This document shows positions 34,415 through 41,190 of a DNA stretch of 41,190 bases, one piece after another (within the stretch, counting starts at the first letter, position 1; each line of letters begins with the position of its first letter). Under the pieces are notes generated by a model. It had not been told where the DNA came from, searched no databases, and saw only the letters and a list, made by a program, of their open reading frames with translations. The stretch is from NCBI GenBank assembly GCA_913055785.1, contig CAJXLJ010000027.1, forward strand, positions 1 to 41,190, written 5' to 3'. The stretch comes from an uncultured Parvularculaceae bacterium. GTDB lineage: Bacteria; Pseudomonadota; Alphaproteobacteria; Caulobacterales; Parvularculaceae. A program made the translations under genes and the position numbers.

Positions 34415-34969
34415 TCACCGGCTCTTGGCTGAACATTTCCGGTTGTCCAGCTTTTCTTGCGCCGCCCTGAGGTCGGCCTTGGCGCCGGAGATGGCTTCAG
34501 GAAGCCCATCAGTGCGATAAATGAGCCATTTGCCTTCAGGCGATGTGTGTTCGATCCGCACCGGCTGGGTGCTGAGAAACTCGATAACGGCGGGGCTCAA
34601 GGCCATCTCGGTGACGGCGTAATTGGAATTCAGGGGCGTGTTGAAGAAGCTGCCGTCCGGCAGGACCATTTGAAAAGCGCCATTTTTATAATTGTGCCAG
34701 ATTTGCAGAAACGGTTCCGGGCGCGAGCCGGTGTCGTAGGTGAGGCGCAGGCCGAAATTAGTTGCGTAATTTCGTCTGGCTTCCCATTGCGCGAAGATAG
34801 CCTCGCCGCCGGTTTCCCGTTCCAGTCCGGCGGTGACAATCCAGTCGTTGATCACGCGTGTACTATCGCAGGAAGACAGGGCCCAGGACGCGCCTTCGCG
34901 GTCGCAAGCCGAAACGCCGAAAAAGGCGATGCAAAGAGCGGCTGCAAGCCGCCGGCGGATCACTGTCAT
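34415..34969 (-). CDS. Lipoprotein of unknown function
   Basis: A 184-residue protein with a lipoprotein signal (box G-V-S-A-C, Cys22). The mature part has cysteines near S-S-C-D-S and R-K-C-S at the two ends that could pair. The middle is aromatic-rich (F-L-Q-I-W-H-N-Y-K and W-L-I-Y-R), and a short amphipathic helix closes it. No domain recognised. It is divergent from argG across 154 bases, which contain a short GCCGC-TAAGA-GCGGC hairpin but no strong promoter match. Confidence 0.7.
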   Translation of the reverse strand: MTVIRRRLAAALCIAFFGVSACDREGASWALSSCDSTRVINDWIVTAGLERETGGEAIFAQWEARRNYATNFGLRLTYDTGSRPEPFLQIWHNYKNGAFQMVLPDGSFFNTPLNSNYAVTEMALSPAVIEFLSTQPVRIEHTSPEGKWLIYRTDGLPEAISGAKADLRAAQEKLDNRKCSAKSR

Positions 34970-35123
34970 GACGCCCCCCGTCCTTGAGCTGATAATCCTC
35001 CGGAAACGATGCCGCTAAGAGCGGCGGCGGGCAACCCTGACGCGCGCTCTTTCCCGCGCGCACTGGCGTTCGGGTTTCCGTCGCGGTATATGCCGCGCCG
35101 CAGCATTCGGGAGACTCCAAGCC

Positions 35124-36347
35124 ATGCCCGCCCACAAAGACGTCAACAAAGTCGTTCTCGCCTATTCAGGCGGGCTCGACACATCGGTGATCCTGAAATG
35201 GCTGCAAGTCGAATATGACTGCGAGGTCGTGACCTTCACCGCTGATCTCGGCCAGGGGGAGGAGCTCGAGCCGGCGCGGCGCAAGGCCGAGCGCGCCGGG
35301 ATCAAGGAAATCTATATCGAGGATCTGCGCGAGGAGTTCGTGCGCGACTTCGTCTTCCCGATGTTCCGCGCTAACGCCGTCTATGAGGGGCTCTATCTGC
35401 TCGGCACGTCGATCGCCCGGCCGCTGATCGCAAAGCGACTGGTTGAGATCGCCGCGGAAACCGGCACCGACGCCATCGCCCACGGAGCGACCGGCAAGGG
35501 CAACGATCAGGTGCGCTTTGAGCTTAACGCTTACGCGCTGAACCCGGACATCCGCGTGATCGCGCCCTGGCGGGAATGGGATCTCAATTCCCGCGCCAAG
35601 CTGATCGACTGGGCGGAAAAACACCAGATCGAGATTCCGAAGGACAAGCGCGGCGAGGCGCCGTTTTCGGTCGACGCTAATCTTTTGCATACATCCTCTG
35701 AAGGCAAGGTGCTTGAAGATCCGGCGGATGAAGCGCCTGACTATGTTTATCAGCGTACGGTCGATCCTGAAGACGCGCCCGACAAGGCCGAAACCATCGA
35801 GGTCGGTTTTGAAAAAGGCGACGCGGTTTCCGTCAACGGCGAGGCGCTATCGCCGGCGGCGTTGTTGACGAAGCTCAACGAACTCGGCCGCAAGCACGGG
35901 GTCGGCCGGCTCGATCTAGTTGAGAATCGCTTTGTCGGCATGAAGTCGCGCGGCGTTTACGAGACCCCGGGCGGAACCATCCTGCTCGCCGCCCATCGCG
36001 GCATCGAACAGATCACCCTCGACCGCGGCGCGGCGCATCTGAAAGACGAGCTGATGCCGCGCTATGCAGAACTCATCTATAACGGTTTCTGGTTCGCGCC
36101 GGAGCGCGAGATGCTGCAGGCGGCGATCGACAAGAGCCAGGAGCATGTATCGGGGACCGCGCGTATCAAGCTCTATAAGGGCTCTGCGAATGTCGTCGGC
36201 CGATCATCAGAAAAATCGCTTTATTCGATGGCGCATGTGACTTTTGAAGAGGACGCCGTTTACGACCAGAAAGACGCGGAAGGCTTCATCAAGCTCAACG
36301 CGTTGCGTCTCAAACTCGCCGCCCGGCGTAACGTGAAAGCGAAATAG
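35124..36347 (+). CDS. argG: Argininosuccinate synthase
   Basis: Joins citrulline and aspartate with ATP, the penultimate step of arginine synthesis. The 407-residue protein has the N-type ATP pyrophosphatase loop A-Y-S-G-G-L-D-T-S (13-21), [10 protein letters not shown] for citrulline/aspartate binding, and the conserved [23 protein letters not shown] region. It lacks any extension. ppa begins 2 bases after its stop. Confidence 0.97.
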   Translation: MPAHKDVNKVVLAYSGGLDTSVILKWLQVEYDCEVVTFTADLGQGEELEPARRKAERAGIKEIYIEDLREEFVRDFVFPMFRANAVYEGLYLLGTSIARPLIAKRLVEIAAETGTDAIAHGATGKGNDQVRFELNAYALNPDIRVIAPWREWDLNSRAKLIDWAEKHQIEIPKDKRGEAPFSVDANLLHTSSEGKVLEDPADEAPDYVYQRTVDPEDAPDKAETIEVGFEKGDAVSVNGEALSPAALLTKLNELGRKHGVGRLDLVENRFVGMKSRGVYETPGGTILLAAHRGIEQITLDRGAAHLKDELMPRYAELIYNGFWFAPEREMLQAAIDKSQEHVSGTARIKLYKGSANVVGRSSEKSLYSMAHVTFEEDAVYDQKDAEGFIKLNALRLKLAARRNVKAK

Positions 36348-36349
36348 CG

Positions 36350-36883
36350 ATGGACCTTTCAATGATCCCGCCCGGCGTCAATCCGCCGAAGGACGTCAAC
36401 GTCGTCATCGAGGTGCCGCTCGGCGGCGAGCCGATCAAGTATGAGATCGACAAGGCGTCCGGGGCCATGTTCGTCGACCGGTTTCTTTATACGGCGACGC
36501 GTTACCCCTGCAATTACGGGTTCATTCCCGGCACGCTCGCCGACGACGGCGACCCGGTTGATGTCATGGTCTATGGCAATCGTCCGCTGACGCCGGGCGC
36601 GGTGGTCGGCGCGCGGCCGGTCGGCGTTCTGCTGATGGAAGACGAGGCAGGCATGGACGAAAAGATACTCGCCGTGCCGAGCGCGCGCCTCACGCGGTAT
36701 TATTCGAAAATCAACACCTACGAGGACCTGCCCGATATCCTGATCGACCGGATCACCCATTTCTTTGAGCATTATAAGGATCTCGAACCGGACAAATGGG
36801 TCAAGGTCGTTGAATGGCGTGGTCCGGAAGACGCTGAACGATTGATCATGGAAGGGGTCAGGGCTGAAGCAGCCGCCCGCTAG
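36350..36883 (+). CDS. ppa: Inorganic pyrophosphatase (family I)
   Basis: Hydrolyses pyrophosphate, pulling forward reactions such as the ArgG step just upstream. The 177 residues show the family I active site: Y-P-C-N-Y-G-F-I-P, the signature D-D-G-D-P-V-D-V-M-V, and further on a lysine/aspartate-rich metal region. The start is 2 bases after the argG stop, so the two are certainly on one transcript and probably coupled; argG-ppa is functionally sensible because ArgG releases pyrophosphate. Confidence 0.96.
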   Translation: MDLSMIPPGVNPPKDVNVVIEVPLGGEPIKYEIDKASGAMFVDRFLYTATRYPCNYGFIPGTLADDGDPVDVMVYGNRPLTPGAVVGARPVGVLLMEDEAGMDEKILAVPSARLTRYYSKINTYEDLPDILIDRITHFFEHYKDLEPDKWVKVVEWRGPEDAERLIMEGVRAEAAAR

Positions 36884-36902
36884 AGGGTTGAACCCCAGCG
36901 AA

Positions 36903-36924
36903 GCCGCCGTTTTGCGGCCGATTT
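36903..36924 (+). terminator. Weak candidate terminator after ppa
   Basis: A 5-bp stem GCCGC / GCGGC (36903-36907 with 36914-36918), a six-base loop and a short T-run. It is the only hairpin between ppa and the next gene. The stem is short, so read-through is likely. Confidence 0.35.
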
Positions 36925-36937
36925 AACCCTTTTTTAA
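36923..36937 (+). promoter_or_regulatory. Second full CtrA-type binding box
   Basis: TTAA-N7-TTAA with seven intervening bases CCCTTTT. It is fully intergenic, 76 bases before the ATG of a small membrane protein. A TAGACT segment at 36952-36957 could be a -10. Its left TTAA overlaps the T-run of the candidate terminator. Confidence 0.5.
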
Positions 36938-37013
36938 GGGGCTGTTTCGGGCTAGACTGGCCGTCTTGGCGCGGTGATGAGTGGTTTGCGTCCGGATTGA
37001 GCGAGGGGTGGGT

Positions 37014-37409
37014 ATGCGAAATCTGCAAATTGAAGCGCTGTTTGGCGGCGTCCTGGCGATGGTTGTTCTGGGCGTTGCGGTTTACGCCCTGGTCAACAGC
37101 ACGTTCGGCGCTTCCGGCTCCGTCAGCCCCGATCCGTCATCGGCCACGCCCGCCATCTCCGTCAGCGCGCCGAGCGTGTCTCTCGAAGCCGAATCCGGAC
37201 AGGACCTCATCTGCGAATGTTATGATGAAGCGTTTCGCCTCGCGGGGCGCGTCGACGTGCTCTCGCCGGAATACCGCACCGGGTTCGAGCAGTGCCGCGC
37301 GCGCGGCGGCGTTGACGCCGGCGATGCATGGACGGCCGGCTGGAATGCGCGGCTGTCGGGCCGGCCTTATGAAGCGAGTTGCCGCGCTTACAAGCGCCGC
37401 AGCAACTAG
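37014..37409 (+). CDS. Small single-pass membrane protein with cysteine-rich outer domain
   Basis: A 131-residue protein. The ATG at 37014 follows GAGGGGTGGG; an upstream in-frame start at 36981 is less likely. One membrane segment (about 8-28) anchors a Ser/Pro-rich linker (P-D-P-S-S-A-T-P-A-I-S) and a domain with C-E-C-Y-D-E-A, Q-C-R-A and a final S-C-R-A-Y-K, giving four cysteines able to form two disulfides. No family recognised. Its stop overlaps the convergent YciI gene by 4 bases. It sits right behind a CtrA-type box. Confidence 0.72.
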   Translation: MRNLQIEALFGGVLAMVVLGVAVYALVNSTFGASGSVSPDPSSATPAISVSAPSVSLEAESGQDLICECYDEAFRLAGRVDVLSPEYRTGFEQCRARGGVDAGDAWTAGWNARLSGRPYEASCRAYKRRSN

Positions 37410-37705
37410 ACTTCCTTCGCCAGCAGCTTTCCGGTTACGAGCTTGTAGGGCCGAACCTCAACGTCTTCGAATAACGACGCCTTTGCGTATGGATCCGCCT
37501 CGGCGAAAGCGTTGGCGGCGTTGCGGTCTTCTGCGTCGATGATGAGCAGGCTGCCGACCGGTCTTCCATTATCGTCCAGCATTGGCCCGGCGAGTAAAAC
37601 ATTGCCGTCGGCTTTCGCGATGTAGGCGAGATGCGCTTCCCGCGTCGCCATGCGCAGGTCGACGCTGTCCGGTTTGTCACGGCAAAGAAGAAGAAACTGG
37701 GGCAC
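37406..37705 (-). CDS. YciI-like protein
   Basis: A 99-residue protein of the YciI family: a ferredoxin-like fold with an L-L-L-C-R-D start, the conserved histidine in R-E-A-H-L-A-Y-I and the conserved aspartate segment in I-I-D-A-E-D-R-N-A-A. It starts with GTG, whose first base is the last base of the gpsA stop (TAGTG), indicating coupling. The order tsaD-gpsA-yciI is a common alphaproteobacterial block. The biochemical role of most YciI proteins is unknown. Confidence 0.88.
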   Translation of the reverse strand: MPQFLLLCRDKPDSVDLRMATREAHLAYIAKADGNVLLAGPMLDDNGRPVGSLLIIDAEDRNAANAFAEADPYAKASLFEDVEVRPYKLVTGKLLAKEV

Positions 37706-38715
37706 TATTTCGTTTCCGGTTTGAAGGGGCGAGCGAGAAGTTGGGCGATGATGTCGTCGATCGATTGCTCGCCGGAGACAAGCGAAGCGACAGCGGCGCA
37801 GATCGGCATGTCGACATCCGCCTTCTGCGCCAGCGCCATCACCGCCTCGGCGCTCGCGACCCCTTCGCTGACGGATTGCCGTTCGGCGAGGATTTCCTGA
37901 AGTGAGCGGCCTTTGCCGAGCTCCAGCCCGAGGGACATGTTGCGCGACTGGGGGGAGGACGCGGTGAGGATCAGATCGCCGAGCCCTGATAGTCCGGCCA
38001 TGGTTTGCGGCAGTGCGCCGAGCGCAACGCCGAGGCGCTGAAATTCGGCGAAACCTCTGGCGATCAGCGCGGCGCGGGCGCTTTCGCCAAGGCCTCGGCC
38101 CTCGACCGCGCCGGCGGCGATGGCGAGTACGTTTTTGACCGCCCCGCCGAGTTCCGCGCCGATGAGATCGCGGGTGAGGTAGGGGCGGAAATGCGGTGCG
38201 CCGACGGTGGCGACCCAGCGTGCGGCGATCCCGTCATCGGCGCAGGCGAGGGTGACGGCGGTCGGCAGGCCCTTTGCGACGTCCCGTGCGAAGCTCGGCC
38301 CCGAAAGAACCGCAGGGATCGCCCGCGGCCAGACTTCGCTCAGGACTTCGGTCATCAAAAGACCGGCGCCACGCTCAACGCCTTTCGAGCAAAGGGCGAT
38401 CGGCGCCGTTTCCGGCGCAAAGGTTTTGAGTTCGGCGAGGACCGTGCGAGCGAACTGCGCCGGCGCGACAAACACGAACGCTTCGCATTTGCTCGCCGCG
38501 CTGAGATCGCCTGTGGCTTTCAGTTGGGGTGACAGGCGCGCGCCCGGGAGGAAGACCGGGTTCTCGTGATCTGCGTTGATCGCCTGAACGACGTTTTCTT
38601 CGCGCGCCCAGATCAGCGTATCAACGCCGTTCCCGGCGATGAGCGAGCCAAGCGCCGTTCCCCATGCGCCCCCGCCAATGACGGCGATTGTTGAAAAGGG
38701 CGCAGCGTCGTTCAT
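37705..38715 (-). CDS. gpsA: Glycerol-3-phosphate dehydrogenase [NAD(P)+]
   Basis: Makes sn-glycerol-3-phosphate for phospholipid synthesis. The 336 residues hold the Rossmann motif I-G-G-G-A-W-G-T-A-L-G, S-K-G-V-E-R with the catalytic lysine region, G-G-A-V-K-N-V-L-A-I-A-A-G with the second active-site lysine, and G-L-S-G-L-G-D-L-I-L-T-A-S-S-P-Q-S-R-N for substrate phosphate binding. It is usually downstream of tsaD; here three unrelated genes separate the two. Confidence 0.96.
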   Translation of the reverse strand: MNDAAPFSTIAVIGGGAWGTALGSLIAGNGVDTLIWAREENVVQAINADHENPVFLPGARLSPQLKATGDLSAASKCEAFVFVAPAQFARTVLAELKTFAPETAPIALCSKGVERGAGLLMTEVLSEVWPRAIPAVLSGPSFARDVAKGLPTAVTLACADDGIAARWVATVGAPHFRPYLTRDLIGAELGGAVKNVLAIAAGAVEGRGLGESARAALIARGFAEFQRLGVALGALPQTMAGLSGLGDLILTASSPQSRNMSLGLELGKGRSLQEILAERQSVSEGVASAEAVMALAQKADVDMPICAAVASLVSGEQSIDDIIAQLLARPFKPETK

Positions 38716-38764
38716 AGGTCCGTTGGCGAAATCCGGCGCCCGCCTGGCGCCGCCGCCTTATGCT

Positions 38765-39133
38765 TTAAACGCCCGGCCCGTCATAAGGAAGGTTTTCGTA
38801 GATCGTATCGGCGATCTCGAAGATTCGGATGTTCGGGTAATACTGGCACTGCGTGATTATGTAATCGGCGGTGTCATCGAAATCGAGTCCGCTGAGATCC
38901 CGCGCCTGTCCCCCTGCCTGGGCGTTGCGTCCGGAGAAGTAGCCGAATGACCACTGGTGGAGGCCGATCCTGACATCCGCCTGGTCAGCGGCGCCGAGAT
39001 TTCCGAAGGTGCTGTTGAATTGCGAGCATTGCACCGAGCCGATGCCAAGCACGTCGCTGGCCGCCGCAGGCGTTGCGAGAACGAAAAGACCGAACGCCGC
39101 CGCCGCGGTCGCCCCGAAAAACCGGTTATTCAT
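38765..39133 (-). CDS. Exported HdeA/Rap1a-like small protein, function unknown
   Basis: A 122-residue protein with a signal peptide (A-T-P-A-A-A-S, cleavage near residue 25) and a good ribosome site (GAGGGGG). The mature part has the layout of HdeA-like or Rap1a-like periplasmic proteins: a cysteine in V-Q-C-S-Q-F, the motif Q-W-S-F-G-Y-F-S-G-R-N, and a second cysteine in I-T-Q-C-Q that probably pairs with the first. The exact family is uncertain. It is divergent from the TetR gene across 145 bases that contain a regulator dyad. Confidence 0.7.
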   Translation of the reverse strand: MNNRFFGATAAAAFGLFVLATPAAASDVLGIGSVQCSQFNSTFGNLGAADQADVRIGLHQWSFGYFSGRNAQAGGQARDLSGLDFDDTADYIITQCQYYPNIRIFEIADTIYENLPYDGPGV

Positions 39134-39222
39134 GGAACCCCCTCAATATGGTTAACGGGGGCAGCCTATCGCCTGCCGTATTGGGCTGGCAAGCGGCCCG
39201 GCGGCGTAAATATCGGCTCGGC

Positions 39223-39252
39223 TTGCATGCTGAGGAATGAACAGTTTATAAA
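39223..39252 (+). promoter_or_regulatory. Promoter of the TetR gene
   Basis: TTGCAT (39223-39228) and TATAAA (39247-39252) are spaced by 18 bases. The -10 matches 5 of 6 bases; the -35 is weak (3 of 6). The -10 is inside the dyad described at 39236-39261, so regulator binding would block it. Confidence 0.5.
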
Positions 39253-39261
39253 ACGCTCACT
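39236..39261 (+). promoter_or_regulatory. Candidate TetR operator ahead of the TetR gene
   Basis: AATGAACA-N10-CGCTCACT. The first half is identical to, and the spacing equals, the perfect dyad at 40051-40076. The second half matches the ideal inverted repeat at 5 of 8 bases. It covers the -10 region and lies 18 bases before the TetR ATG, the expected layout for autorepression. It also lies 103 bases upstream of the divergent exported-protein gene. Confidence 0.55.
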
Positions 39262-39278
39262 CTTCCAACAAGGCCGTC

Positions 39279-39920
39279 ATGCCGCTTGAACAATTAGACG
39301 AAACCGCAAAGCAGATTCTTTCCGCCGCCAGTCGCCGATTTCTTCATTACGGCTACGGAAAGACGACGATGTCGGAGGTCGCTCAGGACTGCAACATGTC
39401 CACGGGCAACCTCTACCGGTACTTCCCGTCAAAACTCGATATCGCAGAAAAATTCGTCGCCGTCTTGCGGCTTGAGCATATCGAGCGCCTTCGCGGCATT
39501 ATGGAAGCGAAAGGCAAGTCTCCGAAGGAAAAGCTGAGAGAGTTCTTTCTGACGAAATTTCGCCTCGCCTATGAGCGTTTTCACGATCGCCCGAAAGCTT
39601 TTGAGCTGTCGCAGACACTGCTCGCCGAAAGGCCGAAGGTGGCGCTTGAGTGGGAAAACGCAGAAGCTCAGATCCTTGCTGAAATCCTCTCCCATGGTGA
39701 AGCGGAAGGGAGCTTCACTGTGGGAAACCCGCATGAGACGGCGCGGATCCTTCAGGATATCGCTTTTCGCTTCACCAGCCCCGCGGTGTTCCACGAGGGC
39801 GAGGCCGATATCCTGACCAAGGAACTCAATGGCGTTCTCGACCTGGTGCTGGATGCCTTCGCCTGGCGGAATTATCAGCGCGCTGGCGGCCATCGCAGGG
39901 GTGTCCCTGGGGAATTGTAG
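39279..39920 (+). CDS. TetR family transcriptional regulator
   Basis: A 213-residue dimeric repressor type. The N-terminal HTH runs from I-L-S-A-A-S-R-R-F-L-H-Y-G-Y through T-T-M-S-E-V-A-Q-D-C-N-M-S-T-G-N-L-Y-R-Y-F-P-S-K, with the expected Y-R-Y-F-P-S-K end of the recognition helix. The C-terminal ligand-binding part is alpha-helical with no close family I can name; the ligand is unknown. AAGG is the likely ribosome site. A matching dyad sits over its own promoter and another over the promoter of the 39-aa peptide, pointing to control of both. Confidence 0.9.
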   Translation: MPLEQLDETAKQILSAASRRFLHYGYGKTTMSEVAQDCNMSTGNLYRYFPSKLDIAEKFVAVLRLEHIERLRGIMEAKGKSPKEKLREFFLTKFRLAYERFHDRPKAFELSQTLLAERPKVALEWENAEAQILAEILSHGEAEGSFTVGNPHETARILQDIAFRFTSPAVFHEGEADILTKELNGVLDLVLDAFAWRNYQRAGGHRRGVPGEL

Positions 39921-40050
39921 TGCCGTTGCGCATGGTTATGCTAAATTTTTCCCTCTCCCGGCCCGTTCAATCGTGATGGTTATCAATTAGTTATATGTTA
40001 TATAAAGGAAAATCAGCCATTTTGGCAGATGCGCGAAAATTCCAATAAAA

Positions 40051-40076
40051 AATGAACATTTATCATTTTGTTCATT
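40051..40076 (+). promoter_or_regulatory. Perfect 8-bp dyad, candidate TetR operator of the 39-aa gene
   Basis: AATGAACA (40051-40058), a 10-base AT-rich spacer, then TGTTCATT (40069-40076), a perfect inverted repeat. A TATCAT -10-like element (40061-40066) lies inside the spacer, and a consensus TTGACA -35 starts at 40075, touching the right arm. Either promoter would be blocked by a repressor bound here. The same half-site and spacing occur at 39236. Confidence 0.6.
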
Positions 40077-40199
40077 GACAAGCTTTCAGAGAGCTCCTAC
40101 CTAGCAGCCACTGCCGGGGGGATCGCTGCAAATCGGCTCTCCAGGCGGCAACAACAAGAACCGCAAGACGCATAACCAGGATGTGAGAAAGACAAAGCC

Positions 40200-40319
40200 A
40201 TGACCGCTTCATTTCGCAATTTCGCCCTTCAGGCCGCCATCACGCTCGCGCTCGCCAGCATTCTCGGCGCGGCCCTCCTCGGCTTCGCCGACTACGCCAC
40301 AAAGGGCGTCATCGCCTAG
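40200..40319 (+). CDS. 39-residue single-pass membrane peptide
   Basis: An ATG-started frame of 39 residues (starting MTASFRNFALQAAITLALAS), with a hydrophobic core of about 20 residues (roughly 10-29) and a short tail with D-Y-A-T-K. Short charged ends and one membrane helix suggest an inner-membrane micropeptide. It is preceded by a dyad-controlled promoter and followed, 88 bases after its stop, by a strong terminator, so it looks like a monocistronic unit. The ribosome site is weak (GAGAAAG, about 10 bases upstream). Codon third positions are GC-rich, as expected of a real gene here. Confidence 0.55.
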   Translation: MTASFRNFALQAAITLALASILGAALLGFADYATKGVIA

Positions 40320-40407
40320 CTGGGATAAAACGAACCCCTGATTGTTGCGGCCTTTGTCCCCCTCCCCTCAGTAGGACAAACACCTCCCTCAGCCGCAGCA
40401 ATTCTCT

Positions 40408-40443
40408 GGCGCGGAAGCTCCACCCGGCTTCCGCGCCTTTTTT
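40408..40443 (+). terminator. Strong intrinsic terminator after the 39-aa gene
   Basis: A perfect 11-bp stem GGCGCGGAAGC / GCTTCCGCGCC (40408-40418 with 40427-40437), an 8-base loop and six T's. There is no T-run on the opposite side, so it works for the + strand. Between the 39-aa stop and this stem nothing else gene-like is seen. Confidence 0.92.
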
Positions 40444-40470
40444 ATTTTGCGTTTTGCTTTTTGAAGAGGG

Positions 40471-41190
40471 TCAGGCTTTCGGGCCTTTGCGCCCACCGCC
40501 GATTTCCGCGCCTTCTATGGGCGGCGCGAGCGGCCAGCGCGCCCGCGGGGCCATGGCGAGGGTTTCCGCCGGATCGGGAACGAGACCGGCGGCGAGGCGT
40601 TCGGCGCCAGCCCAGGCGATCATTGCGCCATTGTCGGTGCAGTATTTCGCCGGCGGAAAAATCAGCCGCCAGCCTTTGCGTTCGCACAGCGAACCCAGCA
40701 TCGATTTGATCGCGCAATTCGCCGCGACGCCGCCCGCGACAACAAGACGGCCCTTCTCTGCGCCAATCATCTCCATGGCCTTTTCGGTGCGGTGGGCGAG
40801 ATGACGCGCAGCGGCGTGCTGGAACGATGCGGTGATGTCGGCGATGTCCTGACCGGTGGGAGCGGATAGCGCCTCCGCCGTTTCCCGGACCGCGGTCTTG
40901 AGGCCCGAAAAAGAAAAGTCGCATCCGTCCCGTCTGGCGAGCGGTTTCGGGAAGTCATACCGGTCATACCGGCCGCCCGTCGCCGCCGCTTCGATCAGCG
41001 GCCCGCCCGGCTGGCCAAGGCCTAACAGCTTCGCGGTCTTGTCGAACGCCTCTCCTGCGGCGTCGTCGATGGTCGTGCCGAGGCGGCGATACGCGCCGAG
41101 CCCTTCGACCAGGATGAGTTGCGTATGGCCGCCTGAAATCAGCAAAAGGAGATATGGGAAGGGAGCGTTCTCGGTCATACGCGCGGAAAG
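40471..41190 (-). CDS. tsaD: tRNA N6-threonylcarbamoyladenosine synthase subunit TsaD, C-terminal part
   Basis: Transfers threonylcarbamoyl to A37 of ANN-decoding tRNAs. The frame continues past the right edge (residues L-S-A-R precede the internal Met), so the N-terminal third with the HxxxH metal motif is outside. Visible are I-S-G-G-H-T-Q-L, D-D-A-A-G-E-A-F-D-K, F-S-F-S-G-L-K-T, the loop V-V-A-G-G-V-A-A-N, and Y-C-T-D-N-G-A-M-I-A-W-A-G with its metal-binding Asp. The end has an extra glycine-rich basic tail (G-G-G-R-K-G-P-K-A). In relatives gpsA follows directly; here it is about 1.8 kb away. Confidence 0.95.
   Translation of the reverse strand, partial: LSARMTENAPFPYLLLLISGGHTQLILVEGLGAYRRLGTTIDDAAGEAFDKTAKLLGLGQPGGPLIEAAATGGRYDRYDFPKPLARRDGCDFSFSGLKTAVRETAEALSAPTGQDIADITASFQHAAARHLAHRTEKAMEMIGAEKGRLVVAGGVAANCAIKSMLGSLCERKGWRLIFPPAKYCTDNGAMIAWAGAERLAAGLVPDPAETLAMAPRARWPLAPPIEGAEIGGGRKGPKA

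Noticed and set aside
1-41190. tRNA, rRNA, CRISPR arrays, insertion sequences, integrases
   Set aside because: I saw no cloverleaf with a T-loop signature, no regularly spaced direct repeats, no transposase or integrase motifs and no attachment-like repeats. A dedicated tRNA and covariance-model scan would be needed to be sure.

Overview
The window is chromosomal DNA from a GC-rich alphaproteobacterium. Evidence is the fabA-fabB-fabI cluster, the run ihfB-lapA-trpF-trpB, the ubiE-ubiB-coaBC chain, tsaD/gpsA/yciI near each other, and two perfect CtrA-type boxes (TTAA-N7-TTAA). The many lipoproteins and secreted proteins of the DUF885, DUF2807, M20 and DUF5694 types fit the Caulobacterales/Hyphomonadaceae/Parvularculales area. 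That placement is an inference. I see no tRNA, rRNA, CRISPR array, transposase or phage gene.

Layout. 1-5840: translation and RNA genes on +: a TrpF-like paralogue (cut by the window edge), rbfA, truB, a 62-aa CxxC protein, rpsO, an SDR dehydrogenase and pnp, closed by a UUCG-loop terminator. 5965-10521: exported proteins (DUF3108-like, DUF885, DUF5694) and dut. 10532-13677: DUF2905, an AAC(6')-like GNAT, moeB, DUF2141 and a D-2-hydroxyacid dehydrogenase. 13724-17666: a CtrA-type box, an SH3 protein, then fabA-fabB-small membrane protein-fabI-cupin. 17667-23204 (minus): ubiE-ubiB-coaBC-126 aa protein-DUF6249-pnuC-ribosylnicotinamide kinase, with several one-base stop/start overlaps. 23360-28877: ihfB-lapA-trpF-lipoprotein-trpB, then an AT-richer FAD monooxygenase and a 3' remnant of a second trpB; trpA is not in the window. 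28887-34969: GAF-PAS protein, M20 amidohydrolase, a ten-repeat DUF2807 protein, a serine hydrolase and two exported proteins of unknown role. 35124-38715: argG-ppa, a second CtrA-type box with a small membrane protein, yciI and gpsA. 38765-41190: an HdeA-like exported protein, a TetR regulator, a 39-aa membrane peptide and the C-terminal part of tsaD.

Three things stand out. (1) The trpB remnant matches the intact TrpB at 89 of 101 residues, while the DNA differs mainly at synonymous sites. It is therefore a recently functional homologue displaced by allelic replacement, not an old decayed copy, and a monooxygenase gene of different composition lies between the two. (2) The TetR gene and a 39-aa membrane peptide gene carry the same 26-bp dyad over their -10 regions, suggesting a compact self-regulated switch. 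(3) The two full CtrA-type boxes both lie in intergenic DNA ahead of small envelope-type proteins, one of them leading into the fatty-acid operon.

Most of the rest is ordinary core metabolism. I found no defence island or biosynthetic cluster.
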